Made by a program: the position numbers and the translations under genes
Shown: one piece after another, positions 35,345 to 47,566 of the stretch
Layout: each line of letters opens with the position of its first letter
How positions within the stretch are numbered: the stretch's first letter is position 1
Assembly: GCF_025399195.1 (NCBI RefSeq)
Contig: NW_026252109.1
Span: forward strand, 246,002 to 310,001
From: Umbelopsis ramanniana AG
Taxonomy: Eukaryota > Mucoromycota > Umbelopsidomycetes > Umbelopsidales > Umbelopsidaceae
Reading direction: 5' to 3'
DNA length: 64,000 nt
The notes under the pieces: generated by a model
Seen by the model: only the letters and a program-made list of their open reading frames with translations
Databases searched by the model: none
What the model was told of the DNA's origin: nothing

Positions 35345-35721
35345 TAAAAAAAAGTCATTCTTAATGTGCACTGGGTTAACGTAAGGGTTGGGAGGAGCGG
35401 GGGATATGGCTGGGTTGTATCCAAGCAAATTATTAATAATTCAAAAACATAGCTATGTCTTTGAAGCATGACAAAGCGTTCTAACCAATAGGCCAGTGCA
35501 TCAATGCATTCCAAATACAATGTTAAAATAGAATCCAGTTATCAATGAGCGGATGGAACCCCTGTCAGCTCAAGGCAGCCGTCTCTGCTTGCAGTGGAAG
35601 ACATCCGAAATTATGACTCTGGTTTGGGAGGGAAAAAGCCAGTCACAGGGTGTTTGCTCTTGAAGGCAGGCCAATTTTTTTTTCTTTCACTTTCTCATTC
35701 CATTATACACATTCCGTCAAC
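35345..35721. other. Intergenic spacer without a supported gene
   Basis: A 377-bp spacer holds the oxidoreductase 3' end and the Mia40 promoter, with a T/C-rich leader just before the Mia40 ATG. Confidence 0.45.
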
Positions 35722-36409
35722 ATGTCATACTCTAGAGTCGACGGCAAGGATACCATTATTTTTGTTGAACCTGAAGAACACAAGGAGGAAACCAGCCCCT
35801 CTACGGAATCACAAGCTGAAGAAGGTCAAGCTGCAGCCTTCGACCCAGAGACGGGTGAAATCAACTGGGATTGTCCCTGTAAGTATTCTCATGATTGGCC
35901 ATTACCGTAGTGTCACACTGGAATACGTCTTGAAACGGCCATGGAATACAACTATGTGAAAAACGCACGAAGGGGTTGGGATGGGAGAATTGAACTCTTA
36001 ACATGCATATCCGCTGGGCTGGCGGGTCGTGCCTCTCGACGTAACCCTATCACCAAGTTGTACCTCGCGTAATACACCGACACCAGCCATCAATTGTACC
36101 ATGTTCCTGTAATTCAAGGCACCTCTTACTTTGATATGTGGCAGATGACTAATGTGTTTATAATCCCCGCCTTGTTGCATAGGTCTAGGAGGAATGGCTC
36201 AAGGCCCGTGCGGCGAGCAATTCAAGGAATCATTTTCATGCTTTGTTTACTCTACTGCTGAACCCAAGGGCGTCGACTGCGTAGAAGCATTTAGATCTAT
36301 GCAGGACTGTTTCAGACAACACCCTGATGTCTACGGCAACGAGATTGACGATGATGATGATGAAGAGGAGGAGGAGGATGTCGCTAAGAAGGAAGAGGAG
36401 ACAGCTTAA
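35722..36409 (+). CDS. MIA40: Mia40/CHCHD4 mitochondrial intermembrane-space oxidoreductase
   Basis: Two exons, 35722-35878 and 36183-36409, encode about 127 aa. The redox CPC motif (INWDCPCLGGM) is followed by twin Cx9C motifs ([11 protein letters not shown] and [11 protein letters not shown]), then an acidic tail. Mia40 oxidises and traps small Cys-motif proteins in the mitochondrial intermembrane space. There is no N-terminal membrane anchor, so the protein is the short soluble form seen in animals and not the anchored yeast form. The 304-nt intron splits the second Cys codon of the CPC motif. It is several times longer than other introns here. Confidence 0.94.
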
Positions 36410-36937
36410 ATGACTGTGTTTACCAAAAGAGACAATAATAAACTTGTAGATTATAGAATGTCGAGGAAAAAATGTCTGACTTGGGTTGGTATCAGGGATT
36501 TTTTTTTTCTCATCCTTCTTGTCAGACACGACTCCGCGGCACCCCATTGGCCAGGTACGACAATTGGATGCATACCTATTAAGTATAATATCATCATCAT
36601 CATCAAACGGATTTAGTCCATCTGAAAGCACGCTTGCGTATGGGAGGCGTGCACTAGTGTCGTCTGATATTCATACACACCGAAAAAAAAAAACAAACCT
36701 CTCTCCTCGAGGCTTGTGCGTAATGATAAATGATCTGATCCTTAGGCTAAGCCAAATAAGAAAAAAAAAGTTATATTAAGCGACTGGGGAAATAACACAC
36801 CGTCAAGTATATGTCTATTGCATGGTACTACTATGGTACATAATAAAGCTGGTTAAAGGTACAAATGGTCAGCTTTCTTAAGGGACCATTAAAGGGGGGA
36901 GGTTGGTTAAGGGTATATGAAATTGAGATGGGAAAGA
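36410..36937. other. Convergent intergenic region with Mia40 poly(A) signal
   Basis: AATAAA at 36437-36442 lies 28 nt after the Mia40 stop. The remaining sequence is AT-rich, with a short CAT repeat near 36590, and shows no exon. Confidence 0.45.
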
Positions 36938-37243
36938 TCACAAGGAGTGTGACTTGGATGGCGAAGCATGGGTTGCAAATCTTCGCTTAGCAAGCGACCA
37001 TATATCCTTAATTTTTGAATGAGATGGAGGCGAAGAAGACGACTCATTGTGATGGGCCGCCATTCCTTCCTTGGTTTTGGACAATTCGACGATTTCAGAT
37101 AGTGAACAGGAGCTGCTTGGAGTCATTGCATCGGATGAGAGCGAATGTGGTGAGCTAGGGCAGTCGGTGGTAGGATTGGAAAGGGAACGCTGCTGGAAGA
37201 AGCATTCCTTGAAGCGAGAGCAAGGTGGTTGATTGGATTCCAT
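36938..37243 (-). CDS. Small Ser/Pro-rich hypothetical protein
   Basis: An intronless 101-aa frame starts at ATG 37243 (MESNQPPCSRFKECFFQQRS). It is rich in Ser, Pro and His. A basic C-terminal stretch (KIKDIWSLAKRRFATHASPS) could form an amphipathic helix. A pyrimidine-rich leader sits just before the ATG. No family is recognised. It could be a true small gene or a chance frame. Confidence 0.4.
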   Translation of the reverse strand: MESNQPPCSRFKECFFQQRSLSNPTTDCPSSPHSLSSDAMTPSSSCSLSEIVELSKTKEGMAAHHNESSSSPPSHSKIKDIWSLAKRRFATHASPSKSHSL

Positions 37244-37902
37244 GTGGGTGAGTAATCAAAAGTTGAGAGAGTAGAAGAGAGAGAGGCGTTCTGAGTCAAA
37301 AGTTTGTAAAATGATGTGAGCCTATTTATTTGAACCCACCCCTCACCTGTTTGCAGTCAAGAAAATACCAGCCAACTAGGTTCTTCTTTTTTGCTATATG
37401 GAAAAACTCAGTTACCAACTTTTGTAAGTGCTTTGTTTGGGAACAAGCCCAAAACCAACATGACTAAGTCCTTCCATTTTCTTCAGAAGGCCGAGCGAGT
37501 GTGCTTTAAATAATCAAGTGGGCTGGGCATGCCATAAGCTGGCTTATACCACTTTGCTCACTTGCTGGGCCGCTCCCCATCTATTTCACCATCTGAAACA
37601 GATGAAATTGGTTGGGCAAACAGTTCATTGTTCGCAAATGGCTGATGTTGAAAATGGCACACGTGAGGTTTCACTACTTGGAAACCATGGCAGTTCTCCT
37701 ATTTTTCTGCAATGCATATAGAAGCTTCTAAATTAAACAATGAAAACAAAAAAAGGGGGTTAGGTACCTTTTTGCTCGTAGTCACCGCTTGGCAAACACC
37801 ATGTTGATGGAAGTTATTTTAAGATACGCTTCTGTGGGATAAATTTTATTTGTGCAAGGATCTCCAGCCAGCCAAACCAATGGTAATGATGCCACGCTAT
37901 AA
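37244..37902. other. Intergenic spacer without a supported gene
   Basis: A 659-bp spacer lies between two minus-strand frames. It contains AT-rich sequence and A runs near 37745, and no exon or RNA gene was recognised. Confidence 0.4.
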
Positions 37903-39371
37903 CTACACGTCCGACAAAGCTTGTCTCCAGTCTTGTTTCAGATCATCCAATTCCTCCAAACCCACACTAACGCGTACTAGACGGTCGTCGATTTCGGGAT
38001 CGTACTGGTAGCGCCATTCGGCAAGCGACTCTACACCTCCCAAAGATGTAGCTGCATGGAAGAGTTTGAGACGGAACGGAAGTCTCTGCGCTGCTGTCTT
38101 GGATGTCAACTACGTAGCGTGTCAGGTTAGTTTCGCAAAATGGGGTATCAAATTTTTTTTTTTTTTTCACATCGGTAAAGCGGACATTGTCATTTAGAAA
38201 CATACCAAAACACTGAACGTCGCTCCAAACCCGCCAGGATATTGTCGTTGGATATCCCATTTGACCTTCTGAATGCTAGCATGCTTGACGGCGTAGATGG
38301 CATTAGCAGGAATACCATCATGCGCCTTGCCGTCTGAGGCTTGATTCAACCATGCCACCAAACTTGCTGTTGTTTGCGATTGGTGCGTGACTCGCAGCTT
38401 CAGAGTTCTGTAAACAAAAGAATTCCACATTAGTTTCAGCCCTTTGACTCTCGAACTTTGTGCGCTGGCTTCTAAATGCCCATAACCAACTTGCCTCAAA
38501 GAGCGTAATAGCAGCCAGGCTTCCAGTGATCCAAGCACCGAGCCGAGGACATTGCGGTCACTCCGCAGCAGGTCAGCTTCTTTCTCCGATTTAACCACCA
38601 ATACGCCTCCCAGGGCGTCGGAATGACCCGCAAAATACTTGGTAGCGGAATGCTGCACAATATCCGCGCCTGCATGAGAAGACTCTGGGTTGTTAGTAAC
38701 AGCATGGACATTGGCTTGGAATGGAGGAAATGGTGACTTTACCAAGCTCAATGGCCCAGGTCAAAGGGGGCGGGGCAAATGTAGAATCAACAAGCACGGT
38801 TGCGCCAACTTTATGAGCGCGTTCAGTGTAAGCTAAAATATCATAGACTTCGCCTGTAGGATTCAAGGGGGATTCCAGCCACACCAGATCGCCCTTTTGC
38901 AATTCAGCGTCCAGGTCAATAATGGCCTGGAAAAAACACCGCATTCAACTCAGTCACCCGTATTCATTTGAAAAATACCATACACCGCGAACTACTTACA
39001 ATGTCGCGATGGCGCTTGTATACTTCAATGAATCCGTGCGTACCATGATATCCGCCGCCTATGGCAATGCGATTGGGACGAATATGCAGCAAGGCAGCAA
39101 ATCCGGACGATAAACCTGAAGAGTACGTTACAGCATAGCCCTTGTTCAGCGTCCCCAGCACAAGCTCGACACGATCTCTAGTGGCCGTAGAGTATCGACT
39201 GTAGATAAGACCGTTGCCATCGGCAGGCTGTTGGTCGGGATCGGGCTGCGAATAGGTGGTAGACACATGGATAGCCGGCGCGATGTCGCTGGTTTTCGAC
39301 AGGAAATCATCGGCATGAATGGATAAGCTTGCAAAACCAAGTAGGCTAGGGTCAGCGTCTAAATGAACCAT
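37903..39371 (-). CDS. Cys/Met-metabolism PLP enzyme (cystathionine gamma-synthase/beta-lyase-like)
   Basis: Five exons: 39000-39371, 38743-38926, 38495-38669, 38206-38407 and 37903-38109, giving about 379 aa. Trans-sulfuration family motifs are clear: IHVSTTYSQP and IYSRYSTATRDRVE near the N-terminus, YSSGLSSGFAALL, VWLESPLNPTGEV, the PLP lysine in HSATKYFAGHSD, and FHAATSLGGVESLAEWR at the C-terminus. The start MVHLDADPSLLGFASLSIHAD is chosen because it begins the conserved region. The intron 38408-38494 has a GC donor (AG/GCAAGT), needed for the frame LRSLRTLKLRV. Which trans-sulfuration reaction it catalyses cannot be told from motifs. Confidence 0.9.
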
Positions 39372-39670
39372 GGATGATAGAAAAAAAGGTTCTAGAGGCA
39401 CAGGCGATGCTGATTTCTCACACCAGTTTATGTAGAAAAGTGGCGGGTCTCACGGGATAAGCGAATATTTGAGTTTGATGACATGCTATCACCGAATTGT
39501 GCCTTCGTGTTGAAAATGGCGACTGTTTAAACGTGCTCCACTCACGTACCGCAGTGACTCAAGAGAACGAACTTATTTACGTGAATATCATCTACGTACT
39601 GCCAATGTAATATGCTGATATATAGATTACATATAATAAAAAAAAAAAAAAGTTACGCCATAAATATACT

Positions 39671-41657
39671 CTACTTGGCCAGCTCATTAAAAGCGGCGAC
39701 CACTACGGTATCCTCATAGATCTCCTTGGGATCCTTGTACAGCTTGAATACACCTTCGCGCATACCCTCGCTAACCTTGGCGATACGCTGGTTAAATAAT
39801 TCCACTCTGGTAAGCTGTGGAACATTGGGGTCATTCGACGCTTCTTGCACCGGAGGTTGTTCCGTGTTCGTGACCGCATCTACGGCACTGTTGGAAATAT
39901 GAGCTTCGCCAGTCACGGTTGCATGCAAACCAATGGCCTCACGGAGAGACTCCAGATACACCTTTTTGGTGCCTTTGGTAGCAGCTTCCTTCTTCGCTTG
40001 CTCTGCTGCGAGATCGGCCTTTGCCGCTCGCTCGCTGGTAACGTCGTGAATAAATACTTTGACAATTCGATCAGGGAATTGCTGATATACTTTCTGGTAG
40101 CTAGTGTAAGGTCAATGTAATGAATATGAAGTGTTCAAATAAGCATAAGAGCAAAGGCGGATATGGATTAAACTTACACTTCTGGATCCAATTCACCAGT
40201 GTCTCCAACAAGAATGAATTTACGATTGGGGAAATCCTAGAAAGTATTGTAAGAACAATCCAACGTTAGACGATGGCCCGAGGACATACGTAACCATGCT
40301 TGGCATACATTGTATGCTATGCTCCCATCAACTCTACTTACGTTCATAATTTGGGGTATAACTTCCAGCTTGTGGGCACCGGGTGTTCCTCTAATGGTAC
40401 CAATAACATCATTGCGGTCGATGATGCGCAAATGAGCCGAGCCGGGTGGGAAGTTGAACTTGGCAAAGAAGTCAGAAAGCATTGGGAACAACTGCCATGG
40501 GCCGTTGGACACATAATGGACATGAGCGCCCAAACCAGCCCATTGTCGATACAGCTCAGACATACCATCGACCTCCCTCGTAGGGTTCAAAAAGGTGTTT
40601 TCGAGAATAACTTCACGGCCGTCAGGGATATCTGTGATCTTGATAGTATCATCAATATCTGAGCAGGTAAAAATACTATGAGCATGGGTAGCGTCGTACA
40701 AAGAATTTGTTGTCATTCATTACTTACCACTGACAATGGAAATGCCGTGCTCAGAAATTAAATCCACCACGCCGTATGAAGGAAATGCAAGTTGTTCATA
40801 GACGGTTTGTATCTTGAGCACTTTGCCTGCCTCTTCCTTGATTGTATTGGCGCTGACGGTCAATTCCGAAGTAAAATGACCGGTTTCTCCCGTACTGACT
40901 TTGACACCATCGTCTTCCACGTTTTCAGCCGTGAGTTGGTTGCCAAATTCAGGGCCCTCAAGTGTGAAAGCTTGGCCTAAAGCGGGTACGAATCCCACCG
41001 TTCGGATAGCAAGCTCGATGTTTCGAACTATAAACCAAAAAAGATAAAATTCAGTGGAAAGCAAGGCAATCCATTTGCCGATGGACGGGTGGCTTACTGG
41101 TGGTGGTGAAAAACATCTTGCTACGCTCTTGAAGCCTTTTGTCTTCTTCTGAATCGCTTGTCACATGTGCAATTCGACGAGCAGCGGCTAGGAAGGGAAA
41201 AAAGTATCCATATTTAGCTTCAGCCATGAAACGCGGAGCAAACCCAAGCGACGACGTTACCCATTAAAAAGCTTTCCATCCGGCTCTTTGGCGGATCGGC
41301 ATAGAGCCATCCAGCAACACTGATTTTCCAGTGCAGCTGGTCGTCGATAGTGGTGGGTACTCCATACGTCGGGAAAAGCATGCACTGCTGTCTGGGTTCT
41401 TGGGCTTCCTGACCCAACATTTGGGTCATGGCATCCGATCCCACCATCTTATGTGCCCCCATTCCAACCATGCCAACGTCGTCAGCGATCTTGTGTTCAC
41501 TGGTTCCCTCGATGGACGTACGAGGAATGCCGTCGCTAGATTGGTTTGATTGAGACAGTTTCTTAGTGACAGCGTCAACCATGGTTTCAGCGGTGTTTTC
41601 AATTGATTGGCCCAAGGTCTCAGGGGCAGAACCCTCTACTGGCTTATCGGCGGTCAT
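39671..41657 (-). CDS. APP1: Phosphatidate phosphatase App1 family (DUF2183)
   Basis: Six exons: 41261-41657, 41098-41187, 40728-41027, 40342-40658, 40178-40236 and 39671-40100, giving about 530 aa. The central domain has the HAD-like catalytic motif SDIDDTIK (DxDxT), then VHYVSNGPW, DVIGTIRGTPGAHK and KFILVGDTGELDPE, all hallmarks of App1. Yeast App1 is a Mg-dependent phosphatidate phosphatase at cortical actin patches. The N-terminus is low complexity and the C-terminus charged and coiled. It is tandem with ferritin; only 147 bp separate its start from the ferritin stop. Confidence 0.93.
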
Positions 41658-41804
41658 GATTAAATTAGAGAGGGCAAGAAGCTGAAAGGTATTTATGTGC
41701 AAAGCCAGAAAAAAAAAAGAACTTTTTATAGGTAAATGGTATGAGTGTAACGTGAGCACATAACAGCGATGAGTGTCCTATGACAATGTCATACAGTGCA
41801 AGTC

Positions 41805-42837
41805 CTAGTTGTTGCCAATGACTCGACTACCAGCACCAGTACCTTCACGGTACATATGTTGATCCCAGATGTAAACGCCCAATCCTACAATACGTGACGA
41901 GTCAGTGTACGGCTTCTATAAAACAAAATCTGCATTCCCTTACCTTCGCCAACACGGTTGAGTTGAGTGACCATATCCGCCAACTTCTTGATGGCTTGTA
42001 CTTGTTCTTCCAGGTACTTGCCTTCGATGAAATCAGTCAGTTGAGGATCATCGTTGCCATCAGCCAACTTGTGCAGGTTGAGAAGAGACTTGTTGACATC
42101 TGAATGGAAAAACACGACGATTAATACTTGATTCAGAGAGAGGGCAAGGGGCCACATGGTAGGAACCATGCAGACGAGCCAATCTGCGAGGACAACAATT
42201 TTTTTTTTTTTTTTTTGTTGTCGTTTGGGTTCTGCAGTGTACTTTACCTTTCTCCAATTGAAGAGCAGATTCGACAGCGTTCTTGGCAGATTTCCATTCA
42301 GTCTACACGGAGGATGTTAGAGAGTCTGGAACCTGAAGATAACAGCCTTGAAACAGAACCACTTACCTCGGGAGCCTGAAGGGCACGAAGAATGACACGT
42401 CCACCGCGCATGTTTTGGTAGTCTGGACCATATCGGCTTAGTCAACGTCACCCAAATATGCAACAAAGCAAGGTACTCACCGATCAAATGTTGAGCGTGT
42501 TCGCGTTCCTATATCATGTCATGAAGACAAAGCATAAAAATTTTTTTTTTTTTCTTTAGACAATGTTGTCGGTGAGAAAAGTACGTGTTACAGTATTCAT
42601 ATCTTTACCTCCTCAGCGGACTCGCGGAAATACTTTTCAAGACCTAAAGCACGACATGAGACGATCGGATCGGATCTTCGGACATGCGATCGCTGACTTA
42701 CCTGGAAGAGCAACAGTAGTATGCTGGGCCCAAGCAGCCATACTAAGATAAACCTGACTGGCCTGCAGTTCAGTGTTAATCTGCTGGTTGATGGCCTCCT
42801 CAGAAGAAGTAGAGAAATTTTGCTTGGCTAGAGACAT
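41805..42837 (-). CDS. Ferritin (H-type, ferroxidase-competent)
   Basis: Seven exons: 42702-42837, 42609-42643, 42481-42508, 42367-42422, 42248-42302, 41944-42099 and 41805-41884, giving about 181 aa, the normal ferritin subunit size. Ferroxidase ligands expected for H-ferritin are all in place: Glu in INTELQAS, Tyr in QVYLSM, EE and His in SAEEEREHA, Glu in LQLEKD, and Gln in YLEEQVQ. Ferritin forms a 24-subunit iron-storage shell. Most ascomycetes and basidiomycetes lack it and Mucoromycota have it, which supports the taxonomic call. No targeting peptide is evident, so it is cytosolic. Confidence 0.95.
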
Positions 42838-43096
42838 GGTAGTAACGAGCAAAAGAAGAGTGGGGAGTTTTTGGAAAAATACGTTCAAAGGAAATTCCAT
42901 CTTTTGGCGTTCAACCGGCGCCTTTATGGCCCTCTGGGAATTGGAACACCGCTCCACGCCTTTGATAAAAAGCACACCCACACACATCGTGATGTTTCAC
43001 CCATCATGTATATTTGCCAACCAATGAGGGAAAAGGGGGAAACAAAGGGGGGGGGGATTGCTTTTACAGTATGTATGAAAGAATGACAGGACAACA

Positions 43097-45644
43097 TCAC
43101 TGTTCAATTGCCTCAGCATAGGTGGGTAGTCGTTCGTCTAGTCTAGGGTCAGTGGCCCAAATTCTCTCAAATCCTTCGTCGGCGGTAGGGTCGCCAGTCC
43201 AGCTGAACGTCCCTTGGCTTCCTCTTCGGCTCGTGCCCTGTTGGCGGACGTATCGTAAAAATTGAGCAGGGATATCGGCTAAAACATCTCGAGCCAGTAA
43301 TACTCCACTTTCTGCCGATCCTGTGCTTATCACATCGCCAAGCTCGCCATGCCCAAATGCAGCAGACGTGGACGCTGATCGTCCACGCTGCTTACTTTTG
43401 TCGGGGTTCAGGGCGGCATACTTTCGAAATTCCACAAATTTGACAGTGTCACTGGCAGATTCGATGGTTTTCATCAGTTGGAAATTAGCCGCTCCAACCC
43501 CAATAATAACCACACAGAGTGGCAATTCTTTTGACATCTCCTTGACTTTTTGCGTCGCCGATTCAAAGTCCGCCGCCTGTCCATCGGTGAGGATGACCAA
43601 AATATGGTATATGTGTCGCTTGCCGGTTGAAGGGTCCGTCGATGCCAGCAAAGAAGGGCGACGAGGTATAGTCGTGGTTGAGGGACGACGGGTGGTCGCG
43701 TCGTAAACGTCATTCAGGTCACCACCGCCCCACTCGGCTGATTGCAATTGGTCGTTCTGGCGGTCTACCCAAGTCATAGAGGCTCGTACCCGTGCTTCAA
43801 TCTCTTCCAGTAAAGGTGTAAACATGGTTGGGTACGAAAATTGGATTTGCTCTCGGACCGGTATAGCAAACCGTTTGACATAATCTTTTTTTCCATCACC
43901 ACCAAGGATATCTTGTATCTCGGATTCGGGTAACGTGAATTGTTCGGGTAAAGGATGTACCAAGTTACGATAAGCCTTGATGACTTCGTCAATGGAGGAA
44001 TAGTGCGGATTGGCCCAATCGGAATTGAGAGGGAAGCAGTGCGATACCTCTATCCGAGAGAAGTCATCTTCCTCCATCTTGTTACTGCCAAGTTTGGCGC
44101 CAAATCCATATACCGGTATTTCTCGGTTTGAATTATACTGAAAGTAGATATGGAGGTATTTACATCGTGTGTATAGCAAAAGAAAATAAATAAATAAAAA
44201 ACATGCTTACATGGAGGAGAATGTCACCAACAGAGCGGATAGCGTCTTCATAGGCATTCAGGTGATGTTGGTCTCGTTCGTCAACGTAATGCAAGCTGGC
44301 TTTTTCCACCAAGTCGTTGGAAGCGGAGAAGTCGATGGCCAGACTCAGTTCAATGTCAGTAGACCCACTTTGTATGTAGTCGAGAAACGTAGGTTCCCGA
44401 TGTAACTCGCATGTGAGCACCTTGATGTAACCCGGTGTCCTATGTCGTCTGTTTGATTCCATTCGGAGGGATTTCGTTGGTCCACGCGGTGGTGTCGTCG
44501 TAGGCCGTAAACTATCCGTCGAGCGGCGGCCGAGAGCGTTCAATTGTGATCGTTTGGTGGAAAGTAGTTTCCTAAGCGACGTTTCAAGGGTCCCAATCAG
44601 ACTGGGCTCATTGTCGCTGTTCCAATCATACACTTCGATGGTTAACGGCAAGTCCATATTGCCATTACACAACTCTTTCATATTAATCTAGTGTCATTGT
44701 CAGATATGTGGCATTGATAAAAAAAATGGGAAAAGGGGTTACGGTGAAGGTCAATACTAACCCTGTGTTTCATAAACTTGACATGGGCAACGTTTTTATG
44801 ATACTCGCTAGTGTAAACTCGAACATAGCCTCCGCCTTCAGTAGTCCGTCGGCTAATGACGTAGAAAGGGTCGGATTTTCCAAAGACGTCCATACTCTCC
44901 AGTTGGACTAAAGAAGATTAGGAGCTCGTTAGTTTAAGGTACATGGTGGGTTTTGTGAAAAAAAAAAAAAGGACAAATACCTCCACTCAGCTGGAGTGTC
45001 ACAGTGCATTCAACATCTTGAATTTTTTCGCAGGCAATGTTGACCATGCCTCGAGATGGCTGCATCTTGCCCTTGCATATGGGGCATAGCTTTAACCTTG
45101 ACATGTTTTGGATGGTTAACGAGTGAGTGGAAAGGTGATGGAGTACATGCAGCCAAGTGCTATTGCATTCATTGCAAACGACTCCGTCCGGGTCCTGGAG
45201 ACAACCACCAAAGTCAGCAACATAAAGAAAGACGGTTGTATCTGAAAGAAAACTTACCTTGGTCAAAGGCGCAGATAAAGTTCCTCCAGGTGAAGTGACG
45301 AGAGCATGAGACGAGAAGATAACGCATCCGATTAACCGTTGGTTGGAAAGGTCGCCAGCTCCATTGTCTGTATCATAAACATCCGCCCTCATAAGTGAAT
45401 TATATTTGAAAAAGTAGTCCATAGTGATGGCTTTGGAAAACACAGGGTTGTCGCCTGTCCCAACGTCTGTTTGAGCTCGAACTCTCCATTTCCCGGTGAG
45501 AGGGTCATAGAAATGTAGCTGGATGATAATTTGATTGGGAGTGCGAGCAAAGCGGCGAGCTGTGCGTCGAGTGGCAAGATTGGCGCATGAAAAATGAAGA
45601 GCTATCTGTGGGGGTTCGGGAGTCAGAGGAGGTTTGGCATCCAT
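43097..45644 (-). CDS. Copine (two C2 domains plus vWA domain)
   Basis: Five exons: 45258-45644, 44981-45071, 44762-44907, 44211-44687 and 43097-44137, giving about 713 aa. C2A spans about residues 10-130. C2B contains the canonical MDVFGKSDPF and LTIEVYDWNSD. The vWA/copine domain has DFSASND, a DxSxS-type metal site, then VYGFGAKL, FAIPVREQIQFSYPTMF, HILVILTDGQAAD and CVVIIGVGAANF. The gap 45072-45257 is treated as an intron because copines read straight from APLTK to GKMQPSRGM. However, it is 186 nt, in frame and stop-free. Copines are Ca2+-dependent phospholipid-binding proteins, uncommon in fungi. Confidence 0.92.
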
Positions 45645-46013
45645 TCTTGCCGATGGAATATGAAGAAAGCTATTGAAAAGATAAACTTTTCGCTTGAGCC
45701 ATTTGTTCCTGCTTTGAGGTTCCGATTGTCACACTTGGCAGTCTTGTGCTGAGTCAGAAACAGTGAGTGGCCTGCCATTTCAGAAGTTTTTATTTGCTTC
45801 AATGTATGTACAAAAAAGAGAAGAGAACAAAAACGGCTGGTGAAGAAGTTATATAAAGAAAAAAAAAAAATTAGGTCTACATGGTATAACTTGTTGTACG
45901 AGAGAAACTGGTTACAAGGTATTTTTTTTTGGGGCTATTTCTTGGGTTGCATGGGCAGAATAGGGGCAGTGCCTCTGAGAAGGAAAGGAAGGCAGGGGTG
46001 GGATCATATTAAC
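45645..46013. other. Intergenic spacer without a supported gene
   Basis: A 369-bp spacer contains the copine promoter and the 3' end of the next minus-strand gene. A and T runs are present and no gene is seen. Confidence 0.45.
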
Positions 46014-47566
46014 TTATCGCTGGCTAGTCAGTGCGTCCGCTTGTTGTTGGGACCAGAAGACATCATGTAGGCGATAGACATAGCCTGAGAACGTTGAGGC
46101 TTCGGTACCAATGAATAGACGACCTCGACTGGCGATGGTGGCATCTATTAATGGTATCAAATACTTTTTCATGGGCGTTCCGTCATGCGCATTGGTTGCA
46201 TTGGATAACGCATTCCAAGCTGGTTGGTTTAATTTGGTGCTGAAGCTGTCGATAGTAAAAGTACACGGAAAACTTGAGTACAGTATAGCAAAATCAGGAT
46301 TGCTGCTTGGATGGGGAGCGTCGGTGGCCATGTAAATGATGGTAACGTTTCGAGTCTTGGCTAGAGTGAGACATTGTTCAAATTGAGGATCTTTGGGTAT
46401 GATGGCTAGTTGTTCTTGAAGGGAAGGCACTTCGGGATGTTTATCGATGGACAGCGTTATTTGGGTTACAGCATTTTGTACGTTTCGCGGCAAAGCTTGA
46501 ACAAACCATCCATCACCAGATCTAAATATCAGCAGTAATGAGTTAATCCATCGTCTTATGCAAAACTACCAAAAAGCCATGAATGCCGTTTTACCTAATA
46601 TGAAGACCGATAAATGCTCCTGGTCCGCCAAGGCTATGCAAAAAATTGTCAGCTACTTCAGTGACCACCGGGTGACGATATACGATGGAGCGCTGCAGTT
46701 TTCTTAAAAATTCATAGTGTTCAGGTCGTCGAATGGGCATTTTACCCGAACCAAAGAGAGAACCAAAATGAATGAGTTTTTGTGGAAACTCTCGCATTTG
46801 GTATATATCCAGACTGGCTAGATATTTTCCCAGTCGCTCGGATTGATGAGGTGTGTCAAATATACGCCAGTTATACCGGGTTTCGTCTTTGAAAAAAAGG
46901 ATGTCGCCATCTACGTAGGACCCATTATCTTGATTATCGGCACCAGCTCGAGAAATATCCAAGTGCTTTTCCATCCATTCATACGACATATCATCTCTTG
47001 AAACAATGCGAACATGTTGCTTAGCCCAGTCCAGATCAAAAATTTCATCGAATGGCATCATAGTGTAGCGACTTGGCTCGGGGCACTCGACACCGTAGCG
47101 TTCAAGCTCAGCATCGTGTTGGATGCAAGCTTGGGCAGGTGAATGGGTGACGTCTCTCAATTGATGTTCAATATGAAGTTTATCGAACAGAGACCATCCG
47201 AAAGGTTGACCGAATAAGGCTCTTGGCAACAGCAATGTTCGATTCAAATACCAGGCTAATAATATGGCGTTTTCCACTGCAGCGGGAAGGTTAGGCAAAA
47301 ACAAATAAATGTATCATCAAAGGAAGATCATCGACTATATTACCTTGAATTAATTGGTTCTGGAACCCGCTGTGTGTGAAGAAAGCCAAATACTGTTCGT
47401 CGACTGAGACCGGCTCCTCTACGGGATGCATTGGCTTTGGTGAAGAGATGTGTTGCCCGAGCTCTTCGTACGTTGGATTAGATGTACGTATCCACAAAAC
47501 GGTGTATCCCAATAAGCAGCACGCTATGAATGCGATGATCAAGGGCATCCTCCTTCGGACGGCCAT
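46014..47566 (-). CDS. O-fucosyltransferase-like type II membrane protein
   Basis: Three exons: 47344-47566, 46595-47276 and 46014-46521, giving about 470 aa. A short cytosolic Arg patch and hydrophobic anchor (MAVRRRMPLIIAFIACCLLG) suggest a type II Golgi/ER protein. The body resembles the GDP-fucose O-fucosyltransferase fold: THSGFQNQLIQVENAILLAW near the start, AFIGLHIRSGDGWF (HxRxGD donor-site block) and IGTEASTFSGYVYRLH near the end. The HIR-SGD residues span the exon 2/3 junction in phase, which supports the model. Donor and acceptor substrates are not known. Confidence 0.82.
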
